In this document: positions 1 through 8,708 of the stretch, piece by piece
Layout of the letters: every line of letters begins with the position of its first letter
How positions within the stretch are numbered: the stretch's first letter is position 1
NCBI GenBank assembly: GCA_947470855.1
Contig: CANIUQ010000004.1
Location: forward strand, 23,271 to 87,270
Direction of reading: 5' to 3'
Length of the DNA: 64,000 nucleotides
Source: Opitutia bacterium
Lineage (GTDB): Bacteria > Verrucomicrobiota > Verrucomicrobiia > Opitutales > UBA953
Notes under the pieces: model-generated
Databases searched by the model: none
Seen by the model: the letters and a program-made list of their open reading frames with translations, nothing else
What the model was told of the DNA's origin: nothing
Position numbers and translations under genes: made by a program

Positions 1-135
1 AAACCCCTCGGCAACGATGACATCGCCCTCGGTGATTACCGCGCCAACCATCGGGTTGGGGTGAGTTTCTCCCCAGGCTTTGCGGGCGAGCTCCAAAGCT
101 CGACGCATCGGTACTTCGCTCGGTTTCCACTCCAT
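1..135 (-). CDS. ribD: Riboflavin biosynthesis deaminase/reductase RibD, N-terminal fragment
   Basis: This is the first 45 codons of a minus-strand gene that runs off the left edge. The visible residues (an MRRALELARKAWG stretch, then HPNPMVGAVI and VIVAEGF) match the start of the RibD cytidine-deaminase-like domain, where the family carries a conserved TxPNPxVGAV segment. RibD deaminates and then reduces the pyrimidine intermediate of riboflavin synthesis. The zinc-binding HAE and PCxxxxxC motifs lie outside the window. The ATG is only 4 nt after the stop codon of the upstream helicase gene, so the two are probably cotranscribed. ATG at residue 10 is an alternative start. Being a fragment, it could be a deaminase-only protein. 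Confidence 0.85.
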   Translation of the reverse strand, partial: MEWKPSEVPMRRALELARKAWGETHPNPMVGAVITEGDVIVAEGF

Positions 136-139
136 AGAT

Positions 140-1324
140 TTATCGATTTCTTTTTCGAGGCGCTGATGTTTTTGCACCACCGAGCGTTAAGTTGGGTTCG
201 GAGAAATAACGGAACCCTTCGCATTTTCTTCGTTCGATAGGACGACCCAGAAGCTGCTCGATTTGTTGTAGGTGATGCAATTCATCGGGCGAGAAAAGTG
301 TAAATGCCTCTCCTTCGGTAGCCGCACGACCTGTTCTGCCAATGCGGTGAACGTAGTCCTCAGGATGTTCGGGGACATTATAGTTAATGACATGCGTAAC
401 ACCCGAAATATCTAAACCGCGCGAGGCGATGTCTGTCGCAACCAAGATAGAATACTTGCCTTGTTTAAAACCTTGTAAGGCTTGGGTGCGCTCGGATTGC
501 GAGCGATCGGCATGCAGAGTCGCAACCGGTGTACCATGTCCCTCAATCCATTCTGCAATGCGATCCGCATCCCGTTTGGTCCGAGTAAAGACGATGACTG
601 ATTTATAATCGCTACGACGCAGGAGTTCGAGCAACAGATCGTACTTCTGGAAGACATCGACGGGGAAAATAGCGTGGTCCACCGTTTCCGCGGCGGTTTT
701 TCCTGTTCGCACATCGACCGTAATCGGGTCACGCAAAGCCCAGTTGGCGATTTTACCGATTCTTTCATCCACCGTGGCGGAGAATAAAAGCGTCTGCCTT
801 TCCTTGGGACATAAGCGAATGATGCGGCTAACATCTTCGATGAAACCCATGTCGAGCATACGGTCCACTTCATCGAGAATCGTGATTTGGATAGACTGTA
901 AGTCTAAAATTCTCTGCTCGTGCAAATCGAGCAATCGACCAGGAGTGGCAATCACGACATCGACTCCGTCTTGCAGTGCCTTGGTTTGATTACCGTAACC
1001 GACTCCTCCGTAGAGCAATGCCGTCTTCGTACCGAGGTATTTTCCGTACTTTTGGAAATTCTCATCAACCTGTACGGCGAGTTCACGCGTGGGCACGAGA
1101 ACGAGGCAACGAGGTTTGCCGGCGGCAGGACCGAGACGAGCCAGGGCAGGAAGAGCGAAAGCCGCCGTCTTACCGGTGCCCGTCTGGGCAGCGCCGATTA
1201 AATCGCGACCCGAAAGAATTACAGGAATCGCTTTTTCTTGGATTGGTGTGGGGTTCACGTAGCCCGCTTCAGCGAGCGAGCGTAAAACTGGCTCAGGAAG
1301 TCCGATTTCGCTAAAGTTGGGCAT
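140..1324 (-). CDS. DEAD-box ATP-dependent RNA helicase (DEVD variant)
   Basis: A 394-aa RecA-fold RNA helicase of the RhlE/DeaD kind, which unwinds short RNA duplexes in ribosome assembly or RNA decay. Visible motifs: Q-motif near residues 22-30 (NPTPIQEKA), Walker A AQTGTGKT (46-53), PTRELA (78-83), TPGR (127-130), motif II as DEVD (151-154) rather than DEAD, SAT (182-184) and HRIGRTGR (326-333). The C-terminus is short and basic, without the RNA-binding domain of DbpA or the long tail of DeaD. It lies upstream of ribD and is divergent from tRNA-His. The leader before the ATG has no Shine-Dalgarno sequence. The exact family member cannot be settled from motifs. Confidence 0.95.
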   Translation of the reverse strand: MPNFSEIGLPEPVLRSLAEAGYVNPTPIQEKAIPVILSGRDLIGAAQTGTGKTAAFALPALARLGPAAGKPRCLVLVPTRELAVQVDENFQKYGKYLGTKTALLYGGVGYGNQTKALQDGVDVVIATPGRLLDLHEQRILDLQSIQITILDEVDRMLDMGFIEDVSRIIRLCPKERQTLLFSATVDERIGKIANWALRDPITVDVRTGKTAAETVDHAIFPVDVFQKYDLLLELLRRSDYKSVIVFTRTKRDADRIAEWIEGHGTPVATLHADRSQSERTQALQGFKQGKYSILVATDIASRGLDISGVTHVINYNVPEHPEDYVHRIGRTGRAATEGEAFTLFSPDELHHLQQIEQLLGRPIERRKCEGFRYFSEPNLTLGGAKTSAPRKRNR

Positions 1325-1477
1325 GGATAATGTAGATAAGGGTCAGAGGAGGTAAAAGGGGAAGAACAAACGACAGAAACTTATAGGCTGAGGGCAAGGA
1401 TAGAGAAACGTGTGGCTCAGAGATTGACAGACGATGAGCTTTTAACTGCATTTATACCCTTCCCTATCGGGATTTAT

Positions 1478-1555
1478 GGTGGATGTAGCTCAGTTGGTTA
1501 GAGCATCGGTTTGTGGTACCGAGGGTCGGGGGTTCAAGTCCCCTCATTCACCCCA
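1478..1555 (+). tRNA. tRNA-His (GTG anticodon)
   Basis: A full cloverleaf can be folded: the acceptor arms pair over 7 bp with one G-U, the anticodon loop TTGTGGT holds GTG, and the T-arm has GGTTCAAGTC. The extra 5' G (position -1) opposite discriminator C, the hallmark of tRNA-His, is present at 1478. CCA is encoded. A TTGACA hexamer at 1424-1429 and a TATACC at 1453-1458 lie upstream, but their 23-nt spacing is too long for a standard sigma-70 promoter. Confidence 0.96.
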
Positions 1556-1563
1556 CTTTAACA

Positions 1564-1591
1564 AAGAACCCCAGTTTTAACTGGGGTTCTT
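1564..1591. terminator. Bidirectional hairpin terminator between tRNA-His and a convergent gene
   Basis: A perfect inverted repeat: AAGAACCCCAGTT, two Ts, then AACTGGGGTTCTT. It lies 8 nt after tRNA-His and 6 nt after the stop of the convergent gene at 1598-2095. The plus-strand side is followed by TAAGGTTTTATTT, a weak T-tract. It most likely ends the tRNA transcript and may serve both directions. Confidence 0.75.
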
Positions 1592-1597
1592 AAGGTT

Positions 1598-2095
1598 TTA
1601 TTTAGCACCTTTGGAGCGGAAATAGTACTCCAAAGAATCGCGAATCGTTTTTTCGATCTCGTCGTCGAGTTTTTTAACCTGTGCATCTAACTGAGGATCA
1701 CCGACCTGAATCCCCCGTTGGAAAATAGGGCCTTCGCCAAATAAAGAAAACCTTTGGGCGTAGTAAGTGACAAAACGGACTTGGTAACGGTAGCCCGATG
1801 AGTAATTTTCAATTTTCACCGATACTCGGTCAGTGGGATAATCTTTGCGCAAAGTGGAGAGAGCGGCACGGACGACAGATTCGGCTTCTTCCGAGGTACA
1901 CTTAATTTTGTTATCCATGAAGTAAGCATCTTCGACGCCTGATTCCATGTCGAAATAGACGCCCGACTGAACGCCATTAAATGCCGTACCTGGGATGCCG
2001 AAATAGAGTGCTAAAAAGATTAGCACCGTGATACTGGAGGTAATCGACAACTTCATCCAGGTGGGAGTTTCTTTTTGTAGTTTGACGGATGCCAT
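1598..2095 (-). CDS. Small single-pass membrane protein of unknown function
   Basis: A 165-aa protein I do not recognise. The start is set at ATG 2095 (MASVKLQKE): the frame is open further upstream, but that extension crosses the groEL terminator hairpin. A basic N-terminus is followed by one hydrophobic segment at about residues 16-36 (SITSSITVLIFLALYFGIPG) and then a soluble part presumably outside the membrane, ending in a charged helical stretch (LDAQVKKLDDEIEKTIRDSL). No cysteine pairs, metal motifs or enzymatic signatures are visible. It follows groEL on the same strand but is separated from it by a strong terminator, so it is probably expressed separately or by read-through. Confidence 0.75.
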   Translation of the reverse strand: MASVKLQKETPTWMKLSITSSITVLIFLALYFGIPGTAFNGVQSGVYFDMESGVEDAYFMDNKIKCTSEEAESVVRAALSTLRKDYPTDRVSVKIENYSSGYRYQVRFVTYYAQRFSLFGEGPIFQRGIQVGDPQLDAQVKKLDDEIEKTIRDSLEYYFRSKGAK

Positions 2096-2149
2096 AGACT
2101 TAAAGGGGTAATTTGAAAAAAGACTGAGGCAATCCCATATCGTTCGCAC

Positions 2150-2179
2150 CAAAAAGAAACGGCGCCCATCGGGCGCCGT
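2150..2179 (-). terminator. Rho-independent terminator of groESL
   Basis: Read on the minus strand, a 9-bp perfect stem ACGGCGCCC/GGGCGCCGT with a 3-nt loop (plus positions 2159-2179) is followed by TTTCTTTTT. It lies 24 nt after the groEL stop codon. Confidence 0.9.
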
Positions 2180-2202
2180 GTTCACGAGACTTTAGAGGAA
2201 TC

Positions 2203-3828
2203 TCAGTGGTCCATATGATCACCGCCAGCCGCAGGCTTTGATTCCTCAGGCAGATCGGTGATGATGCACTCCGTGGTAAGCAAGAGACCTGCAACCGACG
2301 AGGCATTGATGATGGCCATACGGGTTACCTTAGTTGGGTCAACGACTCCACCTGCCACGAGGTCTTCGTATTCAGCGGTAGCAACGTTGTAACCATGGGC
2401 ACCCTTATGTTTGAGCAAGACTTCTTGTACGATGTGTGAACCTTCGACGCCGGCGTTAGCACAGAGAGTACGAAGAGGCTCTTCAATCGATTTGCGCACG
2501 ATTTGTGCACCAATCTTTTCATCGCCCGAGAGACTGTTGATAACGGAATCAATGGCTTTCACCGTACGGAGCAAGGCAACACCGCCACCGGGGACGATGC
2601 CCTCTTCAACCGCAGCACGTGTAGCATGCAAAGCATCATCCACTCGGTCTTTCTTTTCTTTCAACTCAGCTTCGGTAGCAGCACCGACATGGATCACGGC
2701 CACACCGCCAGCCAATTTCGCTAAGCGTTCTTGGAGTTTTTCCTTATCGTAATCGGAAGTGGTTTCTTCGATTTGACGACGGATAAGCTTCACGCGACCT
2801 TGGATGTCAGCCGACTTACCAGCACCTTGAACGATGGTGGTGTTTTCCTTGTCCACCACAACGCGCTTGGCGCGACCGAGGTCAGCGAGTTTAACCGATT
2901 CTAATTTAATACCGAGATCTTCGGTGATGAATCGTCCGCCAGTGAGAACGGCGATATCTTCCATCATCGCTTTACGGCGATCACCAAATCCAGGGGCTTT
3001 AACCGCACAGACGTTGATGGTACCACGGAGACGGTTGACCACGAGAGTCGCGAGGGCTTCACCTTCGACTTCTTCGGAGATGATTAAGAGAGGCTTACCT
3101 GTCTTGGCCACTTCTTGAAGGAGTGGTAACAAGTCCTTCATCGCGCTCACCTTTTTCTCATAGAGCAGAATGTAGGCATCTTCAATAATCGCTTCGAGAG
3201 TCTCTGCATTGGTAGCGAAATAAGGAGAAAGATATCCCTTATCGAACTGCATACCTTCAACAACATCGAGGGTGGTTTCGATGGTCTTGGCTTCTTCAAC
3301 CGTGATGGTTCCATCTTTACCAACGCGATCCATCGCCTCGGCGATGATATCACCGATGGAGGCATCCCAGTTAGCCGAGACGGTAGCGACTTGTTTAATT
3401 TCTTCGCGGGTCTTGATCTTCTTTGAAATATTAGCGAGTTCCTTCACCACCGCTTCCGTCGCCTTATCGATACCACGCTTGACGAAGATAGGATTAGCTC
3501 CTGCAGCCACGAAACGAAGACCTTCTTTGTAAATCGCTTCGCCGAGAACCGTGGCGGTGGTCGTACCATCACCTGCTTTATCAGCGGTCTTGGAGGCGAT
3601 TTCACGAACCATTTGTGCGCCCATGTTTTCAAAGGGATCGCTCAATTCGATTTCCTTCGCTACCGTGACGCCGTCTTTGGTGACCTTGGGAGCACCAAAC
3701 TTTTTATCAATCATCACATTACGGCCTTTAGGACCGAGGGTGACTTTCACCGCCCGGGCGAGAGTCGAAACACCGTTCAGCACTTTGCGGCGAGCGGCTT
3801 CATCAAACAGGATTTGTTTTTTTGACAT
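2203..3828 (-). CDS. groEL: Chaperonin GroEL (60 kDa)
   Basis: A 541-aa cytoplasmic chaperonin that forms the double-ring folding chamber with GroES and ATP. Diagnostic stretches include the N-terminal [10 protein letters not shown], the nucleotide-binding [10 protein letters not shown] and [13 protein letters not shown] in the C-terminal equatorial half. The length matches the family. The C-terminus ends in a short AAGGDHMDH rather than the long GGM repeat of E. coli GroEL; shorter tails are common in other phyla. The gene is 28 nt downstream of groES in the usual groES-groEL order. The leader before the ATG is pyrimidine-rich with no Shine-Dalgarno sequence. Confidence 0.99.
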   Translation of the reverse strand: MSKKQILFDEAARRKVLNGVSTLARAVKVTLGPKGRNVMIDKKFGAPKVTKDGVTVAKEIELSDPFENMGAQMVREIASKTADKAGDGTTTATVLGEAIYKEGLRFVAAGANPIFVKRGIDKATEAVVKELANISKKIKTREEIKQVATVSANWDASIGDIIAEAMDRVGKDGTITVEEAKTIETTLDVVEGMQFDKGYLSPYFATNAETLEAIIEDAYILLYEKKVSAMKDLLPLLQEVAKTGKPLLIISEEVEGEALATLVVNRLRGTINVCAVKAPGFGDRRKAMMEDIAVLTGGRFITEDLGIKLESVKLADLGRAKRVVVDKENTTIVQGAGKSADIQGRVKLIRRQIEETTSDYDKEKLQERLAKLAGGVAVIHVGAATEAELKEKKDRVDDALHATRAAVEEGIVPGGGVALLRTVKAIDSVINSLSGDEKIGAQIVRKSIEEPLRTLCANAGVEGSHIVQEVLLKHKGAHGYNVATAEYEDLVAGGVVDPTKVTRMAIINASSVAGLLLTTECIITDLPEESKPAAGGDHMDH

Positions 3829-3856
3829 AGTAGTAAGTGGAGAGGTTGAATTTTAG

Positions 3857-4162
3857 TTATTCGACAACAGCGAGGATTTCTTCTTCGCGAAGAAGTAAGT
3901 AAATTTCGTCGTTCAATTTCACTTCCGTTCCAGCGTATTTGCCGATGAGGACCTTATCTCCGACTTTCACGGAGAAAGGAATTTTCTTACCATCCTTATC
4001 AACCGCTCCAGTGCCGAGAGCGATGACTTTAGCCTCTTGGGGCTTTTCCTTGGCGGAATCAGGGATGATAATGCCGCCCTTGATTTCTTCGCCTTCCTCG
4101 ATGCGCTCTACGAGAACGCGATCGGCGAGGGGCTTAACGGTTTGTTTAGTGTTTTTAGCCAT
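3857..4162 (-). CDS. groES: Co-chaperonin GroES (10 kDa)
   Basis: A 101-aa lid protein of the GroEL chamber. It has the typical [13 protein letters not shown] start, the mobile loop region [21 protein letters not shown], and [21 protein letters not shown] place the start at ATG 4162 ([11 protein letters not shown]); the open frame reaches 28 codons further upstream, but that part is not GroES-like and is leader sequence. It is the first gene of a groES-groEL operon. No CIRCE element is present upstream. A small hairpin TGCCC-GTAA-GGGCA (4183-4196) lies in the leader. Confidence 0.98.
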   Translation of the reverse strand: MAKNTKQTVKPLADRVLVERIEEGEEIKGGIIIPDSAKEKPQEAKVIALGTGAVDKDGKKIPFSVKVGDKVLIGKYAGTEVKLNDEIYLLLREEEILAVVE

Positions 4163-4274
4163 AGGTATGTAGGTAGAAAGAGTGCCCGTAAGGGCAAAAG
4201 CGACTTGCAGAACAAATGCCAAAACGGTTTTACGCGGGTTTAGCAATCGTTTACGGGGTTTTTATTCGTTATCC

Positions 4275-4288
4275 TAGGGTTTACCCTA
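4275..4288. promoter_or_regulatory. Inverted repeat upstream of groES
   Basis: A perfect 14-nt inverted repeat, TAGGGT-TT-ACCCTA, lies 113 nt upstream of the groES start. It differs from the CIRCE sequence (TTAGCACTC-N9-GAGTGCTAA). It might be an operator or part of the groES promoter region; function is not shown by sequence alone. Confidence 0.3.
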
Positions 4289-4319
4289 AGAATAAGGACG
4301 AAACAGCCCCCCGTTGGAC

Positions 4320-4355
4320 GTGACAGCCTGTCCCACAGGTTTGTGGAGCTGTCAC
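4320..4355 (-). other. Long hairpin downstream of the TPR gene
   Basis: An 8-bp outer stem GTGACAGC/GCTGTCAC (4320-4327 with 4348-4355) encloses a second 5-bp stem CCACA/TGTGG. It lies 4 nt after the stop of the minus-strand TPR gene and before the groES promoter region. There is no T-tract on either side, so it is not a classical intrinsic terminator; it could protect a 3' end. Confidence 0.45.
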
Positions 4356-4359
4356 AGAA

Positions 4360-4737
4360 CTAGGCGAGTTCTCCCGGCTGTTTACCCTCAGGAGATTTCA
4401 GTTGGTCTCCCCAGCCTAGAATACGGGCCTGGGCACCATGATGCTCGGCTTTAGCTTTATCCCCTCGCTCCATCCAAATACGCGACAATGAAGTGTGTAT
4501 ATGGATATCTTTTGGCTGAAGTGATAAAGCGGTTTCTCCTGCGGCAAGGGCTTGGTCGAGTTCGCGCAAGGCAAAGTGCACCTCGGCTTTGGCCAGCCAA
4601 GACTCAAAAGCCGTTGGATTCAATTTCACAGCTTCCTCGAGTTTCAAAAGAGCAGCTCGTTCATCCCCGAGGGCAAAATCAAAGGCCGCCTCATCGGTAA
4701 GAATCTTGGCGCGCTGAGTGGGATTATCGGAAGACAT
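4360..4737 (-). CDS. TPR-repeat protein
   Basis: A 125-aa protein consisting almost wholly of tetratricopeptide-like helices: about three units from residue 15 to 110, with the family pattern of small and aromatic residues (FDFALGDERAALLKLEEAVKLNP, then AFESWLAKAEVHFALRELDQALAAGETALSLQP). Such repeats mediate protein contacts. The start is put at ATG 4737 (MSSDNPTQ), preceded by a weak AAGGT; an open frame continues upstream but overlaps the divergent aminopeptidase promoter region. No signal peptide is seen, so it is probably cytoplasmic. Partner unknown. Confidence 0.8.
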   Translation of the reverse strand: MSSDNPTQRAKILTDEAAFDFALGDERAALLKLEEAVKLNPTAFESWLAKAEVHFALRELDQALAAGETALSLQPKDIHIHTSLSRIWMERGDKAKAEHHGAQARILGWGDQLKSPEGKQPGELA

Positions 4738-4820
4738 ACGTCTACCTTGAGTAGACTCACGAAACTCGCAAGCGTACCTTTCGCGCTTGGAAAGATACCA
4801 AGGGCGGGCAAGTGTGATGC

Positions 4821-5939
4821 ATGGATTCACGTTACGCACAACTCGCCGAAGCACTTTGTGGCTTCTCCACCAGTCTGAAAAAAGGAGAGAAAGTTTTAAT
4901 CGACGCCGCCGAAGTTCCTGAAGAATTCGTTTTAGCCCTCATCCGAGCGGCGCGAAAACATCAAGCCATACCGATGGTCAACTTACAACGCGCCCGGATC
5001 AATCGCGAACTCGTGAAAGAAGGAACTCTCGAACAATTTAAAGCCGTTAATGAGCACGAACTCGCCCGCATGAAAAAGATGCAGGCTTACATTGCTGTGC
5101 GGGGTGCAGAAAATATTTTTGAGTCGAGCGATGTGCCTGCAACGATGGCCAAACAATTCGGTATGGCTTTGCAGCCCACCCTTGATTGGCGTGTAAACAA
5201 AACCAAGTGGGTGGTCTTGCGTTGGCCAACGCCATCGATGGCTCAACAAGCCAAAATGAGCACCGAGGCCTTTGCTGACTTCTTCTTCAGGGTTTGCACA
5301 TTGGATTACGCTCGCATGGTTCCTGGCATGGAGGCCTTGCGTGAAACCATGATGAAAACAGACGAGGTTCATATCACTGGCCCTGGGACCGATTTACGTT
5401 TTTCGATTAAGGGCATTGCAGCCATTCCTTGCGGCGGAAAACACAATATTCCCGATGGCGAAGTCTTTACAGCCCCTGTGCGCGATTCGGTCGAAGGCGT
5501 CATTCAATACAATGCCCCCACCGTTTACCAAGGTGTTTCCTTTGATGCGATTCGCTTAGTTTTCCGAAAAGGAAAAATTGTTGAAGCGACCGCCAACAAC
5601 ACCAAGCGCTTGAATGAGATTTTAGATACGGACAAAGGTGGACGCTACATTGGCGAATTCGCCCTTGGGTTTAATCCCCATATTTTACATCCCATGCAGG
5701 ATATTTTATTTGATGAAAAGATTGCGGGCTCGTTCCATTTCACTCCTGGCAAATGCTACGAAAGTACTGACAATGGCAACCACTCGGCTATCCACTGGGA
5801 TATGGTATGCATTCAACGACCTGAGTATGGCGGTGGAGAGATTCGTTTTGACGGAAAACTCATTCGTCAAAATGGGCTTTTCGTCCCCAATCATCTGCAA
5901 AAATTAAACCCATCGTATTTACTCGGAAAAAAACGTTAA
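4821..5939 (+). CDS. M29-family metallo-aminopeptidase
   Basis: A 372-aa peptidase of family M29 (thermophilic aminopeptidase / AmpS), which removes N-terminal residues from peptides using two metal ions. Family metal ligands can be placed at E214 ([10 protein letters not shown]), E279 (RYIGEFALG), H306 (GSFHFTPG), H325 and D327 (IHWDMV). Length and domain arrangement match the family, and there is no signal peptide, so it acts in the cytoplasm. The stop codon overlaps the rluD start by one base (TAATG), suggesting translational coupling. Confidence 0.94.
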   Translation: MDSRYAQLAEALCGFSTSLKKGEKVLIDAAEVPEEFVLALIRAARKHQAIPMVNLQRARINRELVKEGTLEQFKAVNEHELARMKKMQAYIAVRGAENIFESSDVPATMAKQFGMALQPTLDWRVNKTKWVVLRWPTPSMAQQAKMSTEAFADFFFRVCTLDYARMVPGMEALRETMMKTDEVHITGPGTDLRFSIKGIAAIPCGGKHNIPDGEVFTAPVRDSVEGVIQYNAPTVYQGVSFDAIRLVFRKGKIVEATANNTKRLNEILDTDKGGRYIGEFALGFNPHILHPMQDILFDEKIAGSFHFTPGKCYESTDNGNHSAIHWDMVCIQRPEYGGGEIRFDGKLIRQNGLFVPNHLQKLNPSYLLGKKR

Positions 5940-7039
5940 TGGCTCCTTCCTCAAAACCGACCCACAAGCCTTCACCTGGAGCCGATCGTTCCAAACGTGC
6001 CCAGCGTAAAAAAAGCGCTAAGCGTGCTGTCGTTAAAAAGAAACTCGCACCGCCTATTCTTAAAGCAGTCGCTAAAGAACTAGAGACTCACAAAGTCACA
6101 GTGGAAGCAGGAACGCCTGCTGCTCGAGCGGATAAAATTTTGTCGAATTTAATCGAAGGCGTGAGTCGCTCGCGCGTCCAGCGTGCTCTCAATCAACAAT
6201 TGGTAAAAAGACAGGGAATAGTCATCGACTCTCGCACCGTCTTACAACCTGGCGATGAGGTCGTGGTTCAATTACCCGACCCCGTTGAACCAACGGCGTC
6301 TGCCGTGAAAATGAAACTCGAAATCCTTTTTGAAGATGAGCATCTGATTGCAGTGAATAAACCCGCTGGATTACTCACTCACCCGGTTTCGGGATCCAAT
6401 GAAAAATCTTTAGTACAAGGGCTCTTATATCACACCCAAGGAAAACTTGCCCCGGCTGGGGGCGCGCCTCGTCCTGGAGTCGTCCATCGTCTCGACCGCG
6501 AAACCTCAGGCGTCATTGTCTTAGCCAAAACTGACAAAGCCTACCACTCTCTTGTCGAGCAGTTCACCCATCGAAATGCACAAAAGGAATATTTGGCATT
6601 GGTTGATAAAAGCCCGCGACTACTCAGTGGAAGCATTGACGCGAACATCAATCGCCATCGCACCATTAGGGTACGTATGGCCGTCAGGGAAGATGGTCGC
6701 GAGGCTTCGACCGATTGGCGAGTCGAGGAAAAGTATGGTCCACAGGCCGCTTTAATTCGGGCTTTTCCACACACGGGTCGCACCCATCAAATCCGGGTAC
6801 ACCTTGCCCATATTGGACATCCTATTCTCGGCGATCGTACTTACGGAAAATTTGATACGCCCGCCTTCGCCCATTGGCCAATACAGCGGGTAATGTTACA
6901 TGCTCATCGTCTTACCCTGAATCACCCACAGACGGGTAAGCCATTGACCATCGCCGTTGATCCTCCAGCTGATTTTCAAAAACTTCGCGAGTGGCTAAAA
7001 TCTCGCTTCGGATTTAAGTCCTTCAATTTAGCCGTATAA
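5939..7039 (+). CDS. RluA/RluD-family 23S rRNA pseudouridine synthase
   Basis: A 366-aa enzyme that isomerises uridines in rRNA. A basic lysine-rich N-terminal extension (residues 1-40) is followed by an S4-type RNA-binding domain (about 50-120, ARADKILSNLIEGVSRSRVQRAL) and the catalytic domain with the HRLDRETSG motif containing the nucleophilic Asp. The C-terminal HTGRTHQIRVHLAHIGHPILGD is typical of RluC/RluD. The S4 domain makes RluD or RluC more likely than RluA, but the target position cannot be assigned. The start overlaps the aminopeptidase stop, and the stop abuts the convergent transporter gene. Confidence 0.93.
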   Translation: MAPSSKPTHKPSPGADRSKRAQRKKSAKRAVVKKKLAPPILKAVAKELETHKVTVEAGTPAARADKILSNLIEGVSRSRVQRALNQQLVKRQGIVIDSRTVLQPGDEVVVQLPDPVEPTASAVKMKLEILFEDEHLIAVNKPAGLLTHPVSGSNEKSLVQGLLYHTQGKLAPAGGAPRPGVVHRLDRETSGVIVLAKTDKAYHSLVEQFTHRNAQKEYLALVDKSPRLLSGSIDANINRHRTIRVRMAVREDGREASTDWRVEEKYGPQAALIRAFPHTGRTHQIRVHLAHIGHPILGDRTYGKFDTPAFAHWPIQRVMLHAHRLTLNHPQTGKPLTIAVDPPADFQKLREWLKSRFGFKSFNLAV

Positions 7040-7957
7040 TTAATCAGCCATTCCGTGATGACCGTCGCGCTTGCGATGTTGCGGGACATCGGGTTCAACA
7101 TGGACTAGGACGGAAATTACTTCGGGGTGTTGGCTAAGAATATCGTACTTAATTTTACCAGCGATGGCGTGGCCCTCAGCCACCGTGGCGGTTTCATCGA
7201 CTTGTAAATGAAAGTCGACCTCGAAGCGGTCACCTAATCGTCGAGCACGAAAAGCATGAAACCCTTTCGCACCAGGCACCGCTAAAATATGTTCACTCAA
7301 ATCCTTCAAGACCGTTTCGGCGGGTGCTGTATCAATTAAATCGGCACAGGAATTTTTAAAGAGGCGAATACCTTCTGCCCCCAACCAACCAGCCAGAATT
7401 AAACCGACCACTTTATCGAGGATAGCCCACTCGGGTTTGGTATGTGCGATAACGACGGCTAACAAAGCCATGAAAGAGGCTATCGCATCGGCTCGATGAT
7501 CCGCTGCATTGGCCATGAGCAGACGAGAGCCTAGGCGCTCAGCTTGACGTCGAGCATACTGGTAAAATCCCTCTTTTAAAACCAACGCGACTCCGGCAAC
7601 CCACGCAGCCGCTAAACCAGGAATTTCTTGTTTCGTTCCTGCGACGAGGGCGTTGAGCGAATGCCAGGCTAAACCGAAACAGAAGGCGAGAACGAGACCA
7701 GAGATCAAGAGCGTAGCCAATGTCGAAAAACGATGATGTCCATAGGGATGATCCTCGTCTTTAGGCAAATGCGACCATCGCAAACCAATCAATGCGGCAA
7801 TATCACTCGCGATATCAACTAAAGAATGAATACCATCGGCAATGAGGGCATGGGAATTGCAAATGAAACCCACCGTTAACTTCACCCCAGCCAACACCAC
7901 GTTGACGACAAAGCTTAGCGCACAAGTTAACGTGCCTTCTTGCTGGAGATTGCTCAT
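7040..7957 (-). CDS. Cation diffusion facilitator (CDF) metal transporter
   Basis: A 305-aa inner-membrane metal/proton antiporter of the CDF family, exporting Zn(II), Fe(II) or similar ions. The signature ADGIHSLVDIASD in the second helix supplies a histidine and aspartate of the transport site, and NAADHRADAIASF the matching HxxxD in helix V. HPYGHHRFST lies in the histidine-rich first loop. The C-terminal part (about 210-305) is the cytoplasmic dimerisation domain, with a histidine-rich tail (HRKRDGHHG). It starts 1 nt after the stop of the preceding gene, so the two form an operon. The metal is not assignable. Confidence 0.94.
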   Translation of the reverse strand: MSNLQQEGTLTCALSFVVNVVLAGVKLTVGFICNSHALIADGIHSLVDIASDIAALIGLRWSHLPKDEDHPYGHHRFSTLATLLISGLVLAFCFGLAWHSLNALVAGTKQEIPGLAAAWVAGVALVLKEGFYQYARRQAERLGSRLLMANAADHRADAIASFMALLAVVIAHTKPEWAILDKVVGLILAGWLGAEGIRLFKNSCADLIDTAPAETVLKDLSEHILAVPGAKGFHAFRARRLGDRFEVDFHLQVDETATVAEGHAIAGKIKYDILSQHPEVISVLVHVEPDVPQHRKRDGHHGMAD

Positions 7958-7958
7958 T

Positions 7959-8606
7959 TTATTTTGCCGTATTAGCCTTAATCAAATCGGCCTCGGCTTG
8001 CCAATGGATTTTCACTAATTCAGCAGAGTGCACCGCCGGGTTAGCTTGCAGTATTTTTAAAATCTCAGGAATTGAAGCCCAGTTCATTGTTTTCTGATTT
8101 TTTCGCCAGGCTCGCAAAGTAAGGACGGCTTCTTGCGGTTTACCCGACACCGTTTCAGCCACATCTCCCGAAAGGAGTGAAACTTCGGAAGCGAGGTGTC
8201 CAGGCTTGAGTTGTATTGCAATACGTTCGGCGTAACGAAAATCGTAACTTAAAACTGGACCCGCTTCGGCCAATGCCGTTTGCGGAGCATAAGTTTCCGT
8301 AATCCACAAATACTCTTCTGGTAACTCGCGTCTATCAGCGTCGTAACGACGGCGACCTCCAGTAACAATCGAACGTTGGCGTGTGCCATCAGGCTGAGTC
8401 GATAGCGCCTCATACAAGACAAAGTGTCCGTAAAAACCTTTTTGCGATACCGCGTAATCGTACATCATGCCAGGTAAACTGAGTGATTCGCGGACCCGGG
8501 TCCGTTCATCGCGGGCGGGCTGACTGTGGGTTTTAAAAAAATAGAGCAAAAGAGCACCCATGATGGTACCTAAAATAAAAATCATAAAGCGCTGTTTCTG
8601 CTCCAT
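7959..8606 (-). CDS. Membrane-anchored protein of unknown function
   Basis: A 215-aa protein I do not recognise. One hydrophobic segment at residues 7-24 (FMIFILGTIMGALLLYFF) anchors it, with a soluble part probably in the periplasm that is rich in Arg and aromatic residues (YLWITETYAP, SYDFRYAERIAIQL). No lipobox and no conserved cysteines. Its stop is 1 nt from the CDF transporter start, so it is the first gene of a two-gene operon; a role in metal transport would be guesswork. Confidence 0.75.
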   Translation of the reverse strand: MEQKQRFMIFILGTIMGALLLYFFKTHSQPARDERTRVRESLSLPGMMYDYAVSQKGFYGHFVLYEALSTQPDGTRQRSIVTGGRRRYDADRRELPEEYLWITETYAPQTALAEAGPVLSYDFRYAERIAIQLKPGHLASEVSLLSGDVAETVSGKPQEAVLTLRAWRKNQKTMNWASIPEILKILQANPAVHSAELVKIHWQAEADLIKANTAK

Positions 8607-8708
8607 AAGTGTATCTTCACCCTACCCGCCAAGCCTGCAAGAAGAAGCTTTTCCCAAATGTCGCTCCTTTCTCATTGGAAAAACAAGGTTCTTACGTAAC
8701 TTAAACAC

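Noticed and set aside
1424..1458. Sigma-70 promoter of tRNA-His with TTGACA and TATACC
   Set aside because: The 23-nt spacing is far beyond 16-18 nt, so I did not annotate it as a promoter.
1598..2185. Longer start (MNTAPDG) for the membrane protein after groEL
   Set aside because: The extra 30 codons span the groEL terminator hairpin and its T-tract, and contain no conserved feature; ATG 2095 is preferred.
2203..2260. Truncated GroEL lacking the GGM tail
   Set aside because: Length and the last structured residues are normal; GGM repeats are absent or short in many bacterial GroELs.
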